Part shown: one piece after another, positions 16,598 through 24,241 of the stretch
How the letters are laid out: every line of letters begins with the position of its first letter
Numbering within the stretch: the stretch's first letter is position 1
Assembly (NCBI GenBank): GCA_027451285.1
Contig: DAIDJP010000018.1
Span: forward strand, 1 to 64,000
Reading direction: 5' to 3'
From: Acidimicrobiaceae bacterium
GTDB taxonomy: Bacteria; Actinomycetota; Acidimicrobiia; Acidimicrobiales; RAAP-2
DNA: 64,000 nt
Position numbers and translations under genes: made by a program
Notes under the pieces: generated by a model
What the model was told of the DNA's origin: nothing
The model's database searches: none
Seen by the model: the letters and a program-made list of their open reading frames with translations, nothing else

Positions 16598-17676
16598 CAG
16601 TCGTAGATCCCCACGAGCCACCACCGGTGCGAGTGGGCGACGAGGAGCACGGCCTCGCCGGTGGTGAGAACGAGCTGGACGTGAGCACGCGGACGTGCCA
16701 GCGTCCACCAGCGCTCGAGGCTGGTCCAGGGCCCCGCGTGCCAGGCCACGTCGCGGCGAATCGCGTGCGAGAACCACAGTGTCGCCGGCTCACCGGTCAG
16801 TCCCCCGCGCGACGCCACGCGCAGCGGCGCCCCGTTGGCGTCGCGCAACTCGACCGGCACCGGGCGCGCGAGAGTGGTCGCGGGACTCGGTGCGCGCAAC
16901 TGTCCCGGCCAGGGCGCGTCATCGCGTTCGGCCTCGGCCGGCGCCCCCCAGGGCACGAGCACGGCGCGGTCCTCGGGGACGCGCCCCGCGCGCAGAGCGG
17001 CGACCACGACGCCCTCGGCCCCGAGGCGCCGACGCACCCGATGCGCGGCGGCCGCGGCCCGCTCGTCGCCGGCCGCGTTCTCGCCGAAGAAGCCCCCCTG
17101 CTCGGACCCGGCCCGCGTCGTCCCGCGCACGGCCGCCAGGTGCTCGTTGATACGCGCGTCGCGTTGGCCGGCGAGCTCGGCGACTTCGCCACGCGCCACC
17201 CGGTGCAGGGCCACCACCGGTGCACTGAAGCGCTCGGCGACTCTCGCGGGGGCGAGGTCGGCGAAGGCTCCGACGCTGCGGATCCCGAGGCGCGCGCACG
17301 TCGCGGCGAGGTCGGCGCGCCCGAGCACGTCGAGGCGCTGGGCGCGGCGGAAGGCCTCGCTCTGTCCCACGGGCACCACCCGGTGTGACTTCGCGGCGAG
17401 CTCGGCGAGGAAGAGCCCGTCGGCCACGCCGAGGGCGGCCTCGCGGCCGGTCACGTCGCGCACCGTGCTGGCCACCGCCGCGAGCACGGCGCCCTCGCCG
17501 CCGAAGAAGCGGCTCGGCCCGCGCACCGGGATCACGCACAGCCCCAGACGCACCGCCTCGGTGAAGGGCGAGAGCACGCTGAGCGCGTCGAAGAGCGCCG
17601 CGAAGTCGCGCCACGTCGAGCCGTCGGGTGACTCGACGGCGAGCGACTCGACCCAGACCGCGAGAAGCCGCTCCAC
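16597..17676 (-). CDS. imuB: ImuB-like inactive Y-family polymerase subunit, shortened at the N-terminus
   Basis: A 359-residue Y-family polymerase-like protein. ImuB proteins lack polymerase activity and bridge DnaE2, ImuA and the sliding clamp. Recognisable parts are LGLCVIPVRGPSRFFGGEGAV, the little-finger region beginning near SRGGLTGEP, and the C-terminal PWPGQLRAPSPATTL segment. The start GTG 17676 shares its first G with the imuA stop (TAGTG). Compared with typical ImuB proteins of about 500 residues, the segment between the first strand (LLAVWVESLAVES) and the DALSVLSPFTEA helix is missing roughly 50 residues of fingers/palm. No acidic catalytic triad is visible, as expected of ImuB. 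I could not pick out a clear clamp-binding motif. Confidence 0.82.
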   Translation of the reverse strand: MERLLAVWVESLAVESPDGSTWRDFAALFDALSVLSPFTEAVRLGLCVIPVRGPSRFFGGEGAVLAAVASTVRDVTGREAALGVADGLFLAELAAKSHRVVPVGQSEAFRRAQRLDVLGRADLAATCARLGIRSVGAFADLAPARVAERFSAPVVALHRVARGEVAELAGQRDARINEHLAAVRGTTRAGSEQGGFFGENAAGDERAAAAAHRVRRRLGAEGVVVAALRAGRVPEDRAVLVPWGAPAEAERDDAPWPGQLRAPSPATTLARPVPVELRDANGAPLRVASRGGLTGEPATLWFSHAIRRDVAWHAGPWTSLERWWTLARPRAHVQLVLTTGEAVLLVAHSHRWWLVGIYD

Positions 17677-18332
17677 TAGCTCTCCGCGCGACCACGCTGG
17701 CCGGGTAGGACGATCACGTGCTCGCCGACACGGCTCGCCTCGCCACGACCGCCCACGCGCACGTTCAGGTAGCGCGCGTCGAGGCGCGACGACGCCTCCC
17801 AGCGCGCCCGGGTGATCGTAAAGGAGAGGTCGGCCGGCGTCGGCCACGCCGCGCGGGTCTCGGCGAGCACGACGAGCACGACGCCGGACTCGCGCACGCG
17901 ATCCACCAGGCGCCGCGCCGAGGACGAGGCGGCACGCCCCGGCGGGCGCACCACCAACAGGTCCACCCCGTCGAGCAGGTCGGCCGCGGACTCGGCCCAG
18001 GCTCCGCGCGGACGCGGGACGAAGAGCACGCGGCGCAGGTCCACGCCGAGCTCGGCCATGGCCATCACCCCGGGGTCGTCCACGCCGACCACCGCCGCCC
18101 AGTGCCCCGCGCGCGAGGCGCCGGTGAGCAGGCTGAGCGCGAGGCTGAGCCCGCCCAGGCCCGGCGCCGCCTCGACGACGACCAGCGAACCGCGGCGCAG
18201 GCTGGCCCCGGGAACGAGACCGGACCAGGGCTCATCCAGGGGTAGGCGGCGCGAGCCGGCGAGGGAGACGGGGCGCACCTTGGCCAGGAGATCGGCCGGC
18301 AACGGGGGTCGTGGAGGGGAAAAAGCGAACAT
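17676..18332 (-). CDS. imuA: ImuA-like RecA-fold protein of the mutasome
   Basis: A 218-residue RecA/SulA-like protein at the head of the imuA-imuB-dnaE2 operon. The P-loop region reads VVVEAAPGLGGLSLALSLL, so the canonical GxxxxGK(S/T) is degraded, as in actinobacterial ImuA'. The later VVGVDDPGVMAMAELGVDL and LLDGVDLLVVRPPG segments fit the fold's second half. It is thought to connect ImuB/DnaE2 with RecA. The ATG at 18332 lies inside a perfect SOS box, and a TACTCT -10 element sits seven bases upstream of the box centre, so the message is probably leaderless and repressed directly by LexA. Confidence 0.85.
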   Translation of the reverse strand: MFAFSPPRPPLPADLLAKVRPVSLAGSRRLPLDEPWSGLVPGASLRRGSLVVVEAAPGLGGLSLALSLLTGASRAGHWAAVVGVDDPGVMAMAELGVDLRRVLFVPRPRGAWAESAADLLDGVDLLVVRPPGRAASSSARRLVDRVRESGVVLVVLAETRAAWPTPADLSFTITRARWEASSRLDARYLNVRVGGRGEASRVGEHVIVLPGQRGRAES

Positions 18333-18339
18333 ATGTTCG
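18326..18339 (-). promoter_or_regulatory. LexA SOS box overlapping the imuA start codon
   Basis: The sequence CGAAC-ATAT-GTTCG is a perfect inverted repeat matching the actinobacterial SOS box. The imuA ATG (18332-18330) lies within it. A -10 hexamer TACTCT (18342-18347, minus strand) places the transcription start at or within two bases of the ATG. LexA binding would therefore cover the start site of a leaderless transcript. The divergent SRAP gene starts 65 bases away and may share the control. Confidence 0.85.
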
Positions 18340-18403
18340 TAAGAGTAATCAGTCGCCGTGACGTCCGCCAGCGGGCCCTATCGTCAGGGAAAAAGGAGAT
18401 CCC

Positions 18404-19090
18404 GTGTGCGGACGCATCGCCCTCTTCACCCCCCCGACCCGCCTCGCGCGCCTGCTCGAGGCGAGCCTCGCGGCGGGGCTCGAGACGATCGAGCCCAGCT
18501 GGAACATCGGCCCCCTGCGCCACCTGCTCGCCGCCCACGAGTCCGACGCGGGTCGGCTCCTCGAGCGCTACCGCTGGGGCCTCGTGCCCAGCTGGGCGAA
18601 GGACCCCTCCATCGCGAACCGGCTCTTTAACGCGCGCGCCGAGACCGTCACCGAGAAGCCCTCGTTTCGCAGCGCCTTCGCCAAGCGACCCTGCGTGATC
18701 CCCGTCGACGGCTTCTACGAGTGGGACCACCGCCCCGGTCGCGCGAAGGCCGCCCACTACTTTCACCGCGGTGACGACGAGCCGGTCCTGCTCGCGGGGC
18801 TCTTCGAGCACTGGCGCGATCCGGCGAACGAAGTGGTGCTCGCCACCTGCACGGTCATCACGACCACGCCCAACTCCGACATGGACGAGCTGCACGACCG
18901 CATGCCGGTCGTGCTCGCGCGCCACGACGTCGACGAGTGGCTCGACGTCGACAACGCCGATCGCGCGCTCCTGCTGCGTCCGGCGCCGAGCGGCACGCTC
19001 GTGCACCACCCCGTCAGCGCGGCGGTGGGCTCGGTGCGCAACGACGGACCCCAGCTCATCGAGTCGACCGGTCCCGCCGAGCTGTTCTAG
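18404..19090 (+). CDS. SRAP-domain protein (YedK/HMCES-like abasic-site DNA-protein crosslinker)
   Basis: A 228-residue SOS-response-associated peptidase (SRAP) protein. The catalytic Cys2 directly follows the initiator (MCGRIALF). Asn76 (FNARAET), Glu106 (GFYEW) and His164 (LHDRMP) are the other conserved residues. The family forms a thiazolidine crosslink with abasic sites in single-stranded DNA, shielding them from error-prone processing. The GTG start at 18404 is fixed by Cys2 and by AGGAG seven bases upstream. It is divergent from the mutasome operon across a 71-base region carrying an SOS box, so both responses to DNA damage may be coordinated here. Confidence 0.93.
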   Translation: MCGRIALFTPPTRLARLLEASLAAGLETIEPSWNIGPLRHLLAAHESDAGRLLERYRWGLVPSWAKDPSIANRLFNARAETVTEKPSFRSAFAKRPCVIPVDGFYEWDHRPGRAKAAHYFHRGDDEPVLLAGLFEHWRDPANEVVLATCTVITTTPNSDMDELHDRMPVVLARHDVDEWLDVDNADRALLLRPAPSGTLVHHPVSAAVGSVRNDGPQLIESTGPAELF

Positions 19091-19639
19091 CCACCCGCGT
19101 GCAAGCCGCATGACGCGACGAGACCATCGCGATTTCGAGACCCGGCATGGTCGTCGTCCGTGCGACAGCCGGAGGTAACCCTCGCGGCTCCGGTAAAAAC
19201 GTCCCCGGACGCCGAAAACCCCGAGTGACCAGTGAGCCGAAACTCCCCAGCCCCTCGGGGTTCCCGAAGGCACGTCGCCCGCTGGCCCGTGTCGGACAGG
19301 CCACCGTTTGACGGCGGGTACTTCACGTCATTCGTCGTGCGAACAGCGAACCGAACTTCGCTGCCCGGTGGAGGCTCCGTCCCTCTTGCGAGGTCCCTCA
19401 CCTCTCCGTCGGCTTCCCCTTTCGGTTCCGCCGATCGTCGACCGGTACTACGTGAACTACGAGGATCACTGTGCCAGAGCGCGATGACGGGCGCAAACCG
19501 AAATCATCAAATCACAGACTTTTGCCCAGAAGTTTCGGCCTTATCCACCGATTTACCTGTCCAGAACAGAGATAACAACCGGTTAGGCCCACCTTTTGCA
19601 CAGAGACGGGTTAGGCGGGGTCTCGAAGGGATCTGACAT
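19091..19639. other. Gene-poor intergenic stretch
   Basis: About 550 bases without a convincing gene. Open frames in it lack family features and plausible starts. It holds a 20-base sequence at 19221-19240 of which 18 bases recur at 57101-57120, and a single DnaA-box-like TTATCCACC near 19540. No tRNA or rRNA was recognised. A small non-coding RNA or a decayed mobile element cannot be excluded. Confidence 0.5.
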
Positions 19640-20206
19640 TCAGTCCGCCGCGATCCGGCGCGTCGCGTGCACGAGGAGGACGCCAAAGCTGACACCGGTC
19701 AGGGCCTGAGCGAGGAAGAGCACGTGCAGCAACGCGAACAGATCGATTGTTGCGAGCAGCAGTCCCGCGAGCTCGAGGGTCAGCCAGACGCCGTCACGAC
19801 GAAACCCCCGGACCTGGCGAAAGAGCCAAACGGAGGCGAGCGGTTCAAAGGCCATGACCGTGATCCCCGCCGCCATGTGGATGTGCTTCAGAGTCGCGTT
19901 CACCGTGTACCCGTACGTGCTGAGAAGGGCGAACACGCTCAGAAGCGCGTAGGCGCGAAGGATCGCGCGTAGGACGATCCGCGCTCGCGTATCGGTGGGG
20001 GTGGCGCGAGCCGCCATCACAGCGAAGACGGCGCTACCGGCGAAGGCGAGTGAGTAGGGAACCACGGTACGAATGTGGACCCCGTAGTTGCTCAGCCCCG
20101 CCTCGTTCCAGCGCAGGACCACTCCCGGGTGCAGCGCGAGGCAGACGCCGATGAAGGCGAGCATCGTCACCTGGCTGTACAGCGCGTAGGTGTGCGCACG
20201 TCCCAC
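19640..20206 (-). CDS. Hypothetical integral membrane protein
   Basis: A 188-residue protein with about five hydrophobic segments (residues about 9-27, 48-66, 83-100, 110-128 and 144-180), starting at GTG 20206. Short arginine-rich loops between segments fit the positive-inside rule. I recognise no family motif. It stands alone on the minus strand upstream of the gene-poor stretch, with tRNA-Ala about 140 bases on its other side. Codon use is strongly GC-rich in third positions like its neighbours, which supports it being a real native gene. No function is assigned. Confidence 0.7.
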   Translation of the reverse strand: MGRAHTYALYSQVTMLAFIGVCLALHPGVVLRWNEAGLSNYGVHIRTVVPYSLAFAGSAVFAVMAARATPTDTRARIVLRAILRAYALLSVFALLSTYGYTVNATLKHIHMAAGITVMAFEPLASVWLFRQVRGFRRDGVWLTLELAGLLLATIDLFALLHVLFLAQALTGVSFGVLLVHATRRIAAD

Positions 20207-20347
20207 CCGCCAAGCGTAGGGTCGCTCTTAACTCACGCGGAACGATTGCGGCCGATGCCGTCGCGCGCCAGAAAGACGGGTCGACGGCGACAGCCCGCGC
20301 CGGGCCTCAGCGCCCAGTGCGGCGGCCGAAAGGGACGGCCGACCCCG

Positions 20348-20423
20348 TGGTGGAGGTGATGGGATTCGAACCCACTGCCTCTACATTGCGAACGTAGCGC
20401 TCTACCAATTGAGCTACACCCCC
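20348..20423 (-). tRNA. tRNA-Ala (anticodon CGC)
   Basis: On the minus strand the cloverleaf starts with GGGGGTG, carries the D-arm GCTCAATTGGTAGAGC, an anticodon loop TTCGCAA (anticodon CGC, reading GCG) and the T-arm GTGGGTTCGAATCCCAT. The acceptor stem closes with CACCTCC and the discriminator A. The 3' CCA is encoded. The total length is 76 bases. Confidence 0.95.
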
Positions 20424-20437
20424 GAGGGATCACCAGT

Positions 20438-21256
20438 TTATCCCAGGGCGTAGCGGGGCGATGTCGCGTGGGCCCAGCCCGATCCCGCGGCGCGGTCGTA
20501 GTCCTCGTACTGCTCGTACTGCTCGTAGCGCTCGTAACCACCGGCCGCGGGGCCACGCCCGTCCTCGTCGTCGTCGCGATAGAGCGACTCGACCGGAGCG
20601 AGGTGGCGCGAACGTCCCAGTCCCACCGACGCCTCGGACAGGTACCCCTGGGAAAGAGCGAAGAGAGCAAGGGCGAGGTAGCAGACGTCGGCCAGCCAGG
20701 TCACGACGGCGAGGTCGAAGACCAGCGAGATGCCCGACACCAGCGCAGCCGCGGTGATGACAAACGTCGCGAGGGCCAAGCGGGTGATCATGACCCGCCG
20801 ACGCCGGCGCATCGAGCGCGCGGCCCGCACCGGCTCGCGATGGGTCTCGAGTGGCAGCTCGCGCGGCACCGCGGAGTAGGCCGAGGCGTAACGGTTCTCG
20901 CGTATCGGTCGAGACGCTTCGGTGCGGTCGTAGTCGTAGTCCTCGCTCCACTCCTGCCAGGACTGGCGAGATTCCAACGACCGATAAGTGTCGTCGTCCT
21001 TGACGACGGTCAGACGCGGGCGCGCGGGGCGGGCCTCGACGACCGGCGCGCGACGAATGGGCGCGGGCGCGGGCGGTGCGGGGGCGTACTCGTCCAGGCG
21101 GTAGGCGGGCTCGACGGTATATCCCTGACGGCTGAGAACCTCGTGTTCGGCGTGGAAGTGGTCGATCGAGCGATCCGATCCCATGTCACGAATCTTGCGC
21201 ACGACGACGGGGGCGAGGAACGCGATCCACGCGAGAGCGAGGATGACCAGGATCAT
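20438..21256 (-). CDS. Membrane protein resembling the SepX/GlpR divisome family
   Basis: A 272-residue protein beginning with one membrane helix (MILVILALAWIAFLAPVVVR), followed by a charged SDRSIDHFHAEHEVL segment. A long disordered region rich in Pro, Arg and Glu comes next, then two adjacent helices near residues 155-200 and a tail with repeated YE(R/Q)YEQY units. This layout matches actinobacterial SepX/GlpR proteins, which help organise the cell-division site; the assignment rests on architecture and is moderate. ATG 21256 is preferred because GGGGAG stands eight bases before it and the helix then starts at the N-terminus. The tRNA-Ala gene follows 14 bases downstream. Confidence 0.6.
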   Translation of the reverse strand: MILVILALAWIAFLAPVVVRKIRDMGSDRSIDHFHAEHEVLSRQGYTVEPAYRLDEYAPAPPAPAPIRRAPVVEARPARPRLTVVKDDDTYRSLESRQSWQEWSEDYDYDRTEASRPIRENRYASAYSAVPRELPLETHREPVRAARSMRRRRRVMITRLALATFVITAAALVSGISLVFDLAVVTWLADVCYLALALFALSQGYLSEASVGLGRSRHLAPVESLYRDDDEDGRGPAAGGYERYEQYEQYEDYDRAAGSGWAHATSPRYALG

Positions 21257-21330
21257 TCGGCGAACTCCCCAAGTAATCCACGTGACATTGCCGTCAAATG
21301 TACTGCCGAAGATTTCGAAAATGGTGGATG

Positions 21331-21993
21331 TTAGGCCTCGTGGAGGCCACATTCCATCGTGGCCGATCCCGCCCAGCGCCCCGAACGTCGATCGCTCGCG
21401 TCGAGGGGCTTCTGGGTGACGGGCGCACAGCCGATTGACGCGTAGCCCTCGCTCCACAGCGGGTGCGTCGGCAGATCGTTCGCCGCGAGGTAGTAGCTCA
21501 CGTCATCATCGCTCCACGTGGCGAGCGGATTGACCTTGACCAATTCGAACTTCTCGTCCCAGGAGACGACGGGCATCTGCGCGCGCGTCACCGCGTCCAC
21601 GCGCTTGACCGCGGTGATCCACGCGTCGCGGCCGGCGAGGGCCGCGCGCAGCGGCTCGACCTTGCGCGCGGCGCAGCAGCCGGCCTCACCGCACACCGGC
21701 GCCGACGCGGGCGCCGTGGTGGCCACGACGTTGAGCGCCCAGTCGCGCTCGAGGCGACGCATGAACTCGAGCGTCTCGGGAAAGTGTCCACCGGTGTCGA
21801 GGAAGACGATCGGGGTGGTGGGGCGCACCTCGCGGACCATGTGCAACAGCGCGACGTCCTCGAAGGAGCAGGCCATGGCCACGTCGGAGTAGTTGACGAA
21901 CACCCAGTCGAGGATCTCGTGAGGACTGGCGAACTCGAGACGCGCCGCGGCCGTCGTCAGGTGCTCTAGTAGTCTGGGGTCTGCTGAAATCAT
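21331..21993 (-). CDS. cysH: Adenylyl-/phosphoadenylyl-sulfate reductase CysH
   Basis: A 220-residue CysH-type reductase that converts APS (or PAPS) to sulfite with thioredoxin. The active-site cysteine is Cys215 in MECGLHEA. The APS-reductase iron-sulfur signature is partly present: Cys106-Cys107 in CCAARKVEPL and Cys189 in SIGCAPVTQ. The fourth ligand expected at position 192 is valine, so the classical CC...CxxC set is incomplete. The gene is divergent from cysDN, which make APS. No APS kinase is seen nearby, which argues for APS as substrate. The start ATG at 21993 is 67 bases from the cysD ATG, with a shared promoter region. Confidence 0.88.
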   Translation of the reverse strand: MISADPRLLEHLTTAAARLEFASPHEILDWVFVNYSDVAMACSFEDVALLHMVREVRPTTPIVFLDTGGHFPETLEFMRRLERDWALNVVATTAPASAPVCGEAGCCAARKVEPLRAALAGRDAWITAVKRVDAVTRAQMPVVSWDEKFELVKVNPLATWSDDDVSYYLAANDLPTHPLWSEGYASIGCAPVTQKPLDASDRRSGRWAGSATMECGLHEA

Positions 21994-22010
21994 GGGTCTC
22001 CCGAGATGTC

Positions 22011-22037
22011 TCTACTATAATCTAGTGGATTACTAGA
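22011..22037. promoter_or_regulatory. Divergent cysH/cysD promoter with perfect palindrome
   Basis: A perfect TATAAT (22016-22021, plus strand) serves as -10 for cysD, and TATAGT on the minus strand (22014-22019) can serve cysH. Directly adjacent is a palindrome with six-base arms TCTAGT and ACTAGA around a five-base spacer (22021-22037), nested with TAATC/GATTA arms (22018-22032). Its position around the cysD start site suggests repression by a sulfur-status regulator. The regulator is not identified. Confidence 0.65.
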
Positions 22038-22060
22038 GTATCCCGGGAGTTCCCTTAGTC

Positions 22061-22984
22061 ATGACTGTCACCCCTCTGCGCACTCACCCCTCCCTCGACC
22101 ACCTCGACGCCCTCGAATCCCAGGCGATGTTCATCCTGCGCGAGGTGGCGGCCGAGTGCGAGAGGCCGGTGCTGCTCTTTTCCGGTGGCAAGGACTCCGC
22201 CGTCTTGTTGCACCTCGCCGTCAAGGCGTTCAGTCCCCAGCGGCTCCCCTTCCCGGTCATGCACGTCGACACCGGCCAGAACTTCCCCGAGGTCCTCGGA
22301 TTCCGTGACCGCACGGTCGAGCGCCTCGGCGCGCGCCTCGTCGTGGCCAGCGTGCAGGACTCGATCGACAAGGGCCGCGTGGTCGACCCCGGCCCGCTCG
22401 GCAGCCGCAATCGTCTTCAGAGCGTGACGCTGCTCGACGCGATCACCGATCACGGATTCGACGCCGCCTTCGGCGGCGCGCGCCGCGACGAGGACAAGGC
22501 GCGGGCCAAGGAGCGCATCCTCTCCTTTCGCAACAGCTTCGGCCAGTGGGACCCGCGCGCCCAGCGCCCCGAGCTCTGGCAGCTCTACCAGGGCCGCGTG
22601 AACCACGGCGAGCACCTGCGGGCCTTTCCACTCTCGGACTGGACCGAGCTCGACGTCTGGCAGTACATCGAGCGTGAGCACATGGAGCTGCCCTCCATCT
22701 ACTTCGCGCACCGGCGCGAAGTGCTGCGCCGTGACTCGATGTGGCTCGCGGTCGGACCCCACGTGGTGCCGCGCGAGGGCGAGGCGACCGAGTGGAAGAC
22801 CGTTCGCTTTCGCACCGTCGGTGACGCCAACTGCACCGGCGCCGTCGAGTCGAGCGCCGACACGCTGGCGGCGATCGTCCACGAGGTCTCGACCGCCAAC
22901 GTCTCCGAGCGCGGCGCGACGCGCGCCGACGACCGCTTCAGCGAGACCGCGATGGAAGACCGCAAGCGCGAGGGCTACTTCTAA
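22061..22984 (+). CDS. cysD: Sulfate adenylyltransferase small subunit CysD
   Basis: A 307-residue ATP-pyrophosphatase-fold subunit that adenylates sulfate to APS. The PP-loop LLFSGGKDSAVLLHL is at about residue 38. VDTGQNFPEVLGFRD, FGGARRDEDKARAKERI and the C-terminal DRKREGYF are all classic CysD landmarks. GGGAG lies about ten bases before ATG 22061. The stop TAA directly abuts the cysN ATG, so the two subunits of the heterodimer are made from one transcript. Length and motifs are complete; nothing unusual was seen. Confidence 0.96.
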   Translation: MTVTPLRTHPSLDHLDALESQAMFILREVAAECERPVLLFSGGKDSAVLLHLAVKAFSPQRLPFPVMHVDTGQNFPEVLGFRDRTVERLGARLVVASVQDSIDKGRVVDPGPLGSRNRLQSVTLLDAITDHGFDAAFGGARRDEDKARAKERILSFRNSFGQWDPRAQRPELWQLYQGRVNHGEHLRAFPLSDWTELDVWQYIEREHMELPSIYFAHRREVLRRDSMWLAVGPHVVPREGEATEWKTVRFRTVGDANCTGAVESSADTLAAIVHEVSTANVSERGATRADDRFSETAMEDRKREGYF

Positions 22985-24241
22985 ATGGGCGTGACCACCA
23001 TGGACCTGCTGCGCCTGGCGACGATCGGTTCGGTCGACGACGGCAAGTCGACCCTGATCGGCCGGTTGCTCGTCGACACCCGCCAGCTCTTCGACGACCA
23101 GCTCGACGCAGTCGTGCACGCCTCGCAAAAGCGCGGCGTCGGCGACCTCGACCTCAGCTTCGTGACCGACGGGCTGCGCGCCGAGCGCGAGCAGGGCATC
23201 ACCATCGACGTCGCCTACCGCTACGCGGCCACGCCCACGCGCAAGTTCATCATCGCGGACTGCCCCGGCCACGTCCAGTACACGAGGAACATGGCGACCG
23301 GCGCCTCGACCGCCGACCTCGCGCTCGTCGTCGTCGACGTCAGCCACGGCCTCAAGGAGCAGACGCGCCGCCACCTGGTGATCGCGGCCCTGCTCGGCGT
23401 GCGCAGCCTCGTCGTCGCGGTGAACAAGATGGACAGCGTCAACTGGTCGCCCACCGCCTACCAGGGCGTGGTCGACGAGGTCGACACCATCGCGGCCGAA
23501 CTGGGATTCTCGAGCCACCTGTGCGTGCCGGTCTCGGCCCTCTACGGCGACAACGTCGTCGACCTCTCCAGCGAGAGCCCGTGGTACGACGGGCCGACGG
23601 TGCTCGCGGCCCTCGAGGCCGCCGACGCCGGCGTCTGGGAGAGCGCCAGCGCCGCGCGCCTGCCGATCCAGTGGGTCCTGCGCCAAGACGGCGGCGGGCG
23701 CACCTACGCCGGCATGATGAACGGCGGCACGCTCAGTGTCGGCGACACCTTGACCCTGCTGCCGGCGGGCGTGACGACGACCGTAACCTCGATCCGCTCG
23801 GGCACCGGAGAGCGCGACGACGCCGTCGCCGGGCTCTCCGTGGACGTAGCCCTCGCGGAGGACACCGACGCCGGACGCGGCGACTTGCTCGCGATCGCTC
23901 CCCTGCCGCGGGTCACCCGCGAGATCGACGCGACCATCTGCTGGTTCGGCGACGCCCCCCTCGAGGCGGGCCACCGCCTTCGGGTCAAGCACACCACCCG
24001 CACCACCCCGGCGCGTGTCGCCTCACTCGACGGAGTGATCGACATCGGCACGCTCAACGTCGAGGCGACCAACGAGCTCTCGACCAACGAGATCGGTCTG
24101 GCGCGGCTGACGACCGCCGACGCGCTCGCGGTCGACGACTACCGCGACAACCGCGTGACCGGCAGCTTCGTCTTGATCGACGAGGTGACCAACGCGACGG
24201 TGGCCGCCGGCATGGTCGGCCGCGCCTCGTTCCTCGCCTAG
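22985..24241 (+). CDS. cysN: Sulfate adenylyltransferase large subunit CysN (GTPase)
   Basis: A 418-residue elongation-factor-like GTPase that drives APS synthesis by CysD. The G1 motif is GSVDDGKST, G3 is ADCPGHVQY and G4 is VNKMDSV; REQGITIDVAYRY marks switch I. Two beta-barrel domains follow. There is no C-terminal APS-kinase (CysC) domain, consistent with an APS reductase downstream in the pathway. ATG 22985 follows the cysD stop without a gap; a second ATG at 23000 is an alternative. The TAG stop overlaps the stop of the convergent acetyltransferase gene in the tetranucleotide CTAG. Confidence 0.96.
   Translation: MGVTTMDLLRLATIGSVDDGKSTLIGRLLVDTRQLFDDQLDAVVHASQKRGVGDLDLSFVTDGLRAEREQGITIDVAYRYAATPTRKFIIADCPGHVQYTRNMATGASTADLALVVVDVSHGLKEQTRRHLVIAALLGVRSLVVAVNKMDSVNWSPTAYQGVVDEVDTIAAELGFSSHLCVPVSALYGDNVVDLSSESPWYDGPTVLAALEAADAGVWESASAARLPIQWVLRQDGGGRTYAGMMNGGTLSVGDTLTLLPAGVTTTVTSIRSGTGERDDAVAGLSVDVALAEDTDAGRGDLLAIAPLPRVTREIDATICWFGDAPLEAGHRLRVKHTTRTTPARVASLDGVIDIGTLNVEATNELSTNEIGLARLTTADALAVDDYRDNRVTGSFVLIDEVTNATVAAGMVGRASFLA

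Noticed and set aside
19540-19548. DnaA-box-like TTATCCACC
   Set aside because: Single copy with one mismatch and no cluster, AT-rich element or dnaA/dnaN genes nearby; not an origin.
19087-19636. Open frames on both strands in the gene-poor region after the SRAP gene
   Set aside because: No ribosome binding sites, no conserved segments and mutually overlapping frames; treated as non-coding.
22055-23992. 645-codon open frame on the minus strand opposite cysD and cysN
   Set aside because: Antisense shadow of two fully recognisable genes; composition is repetitive Val/Gly/Ala/Arg typical of such shadows.
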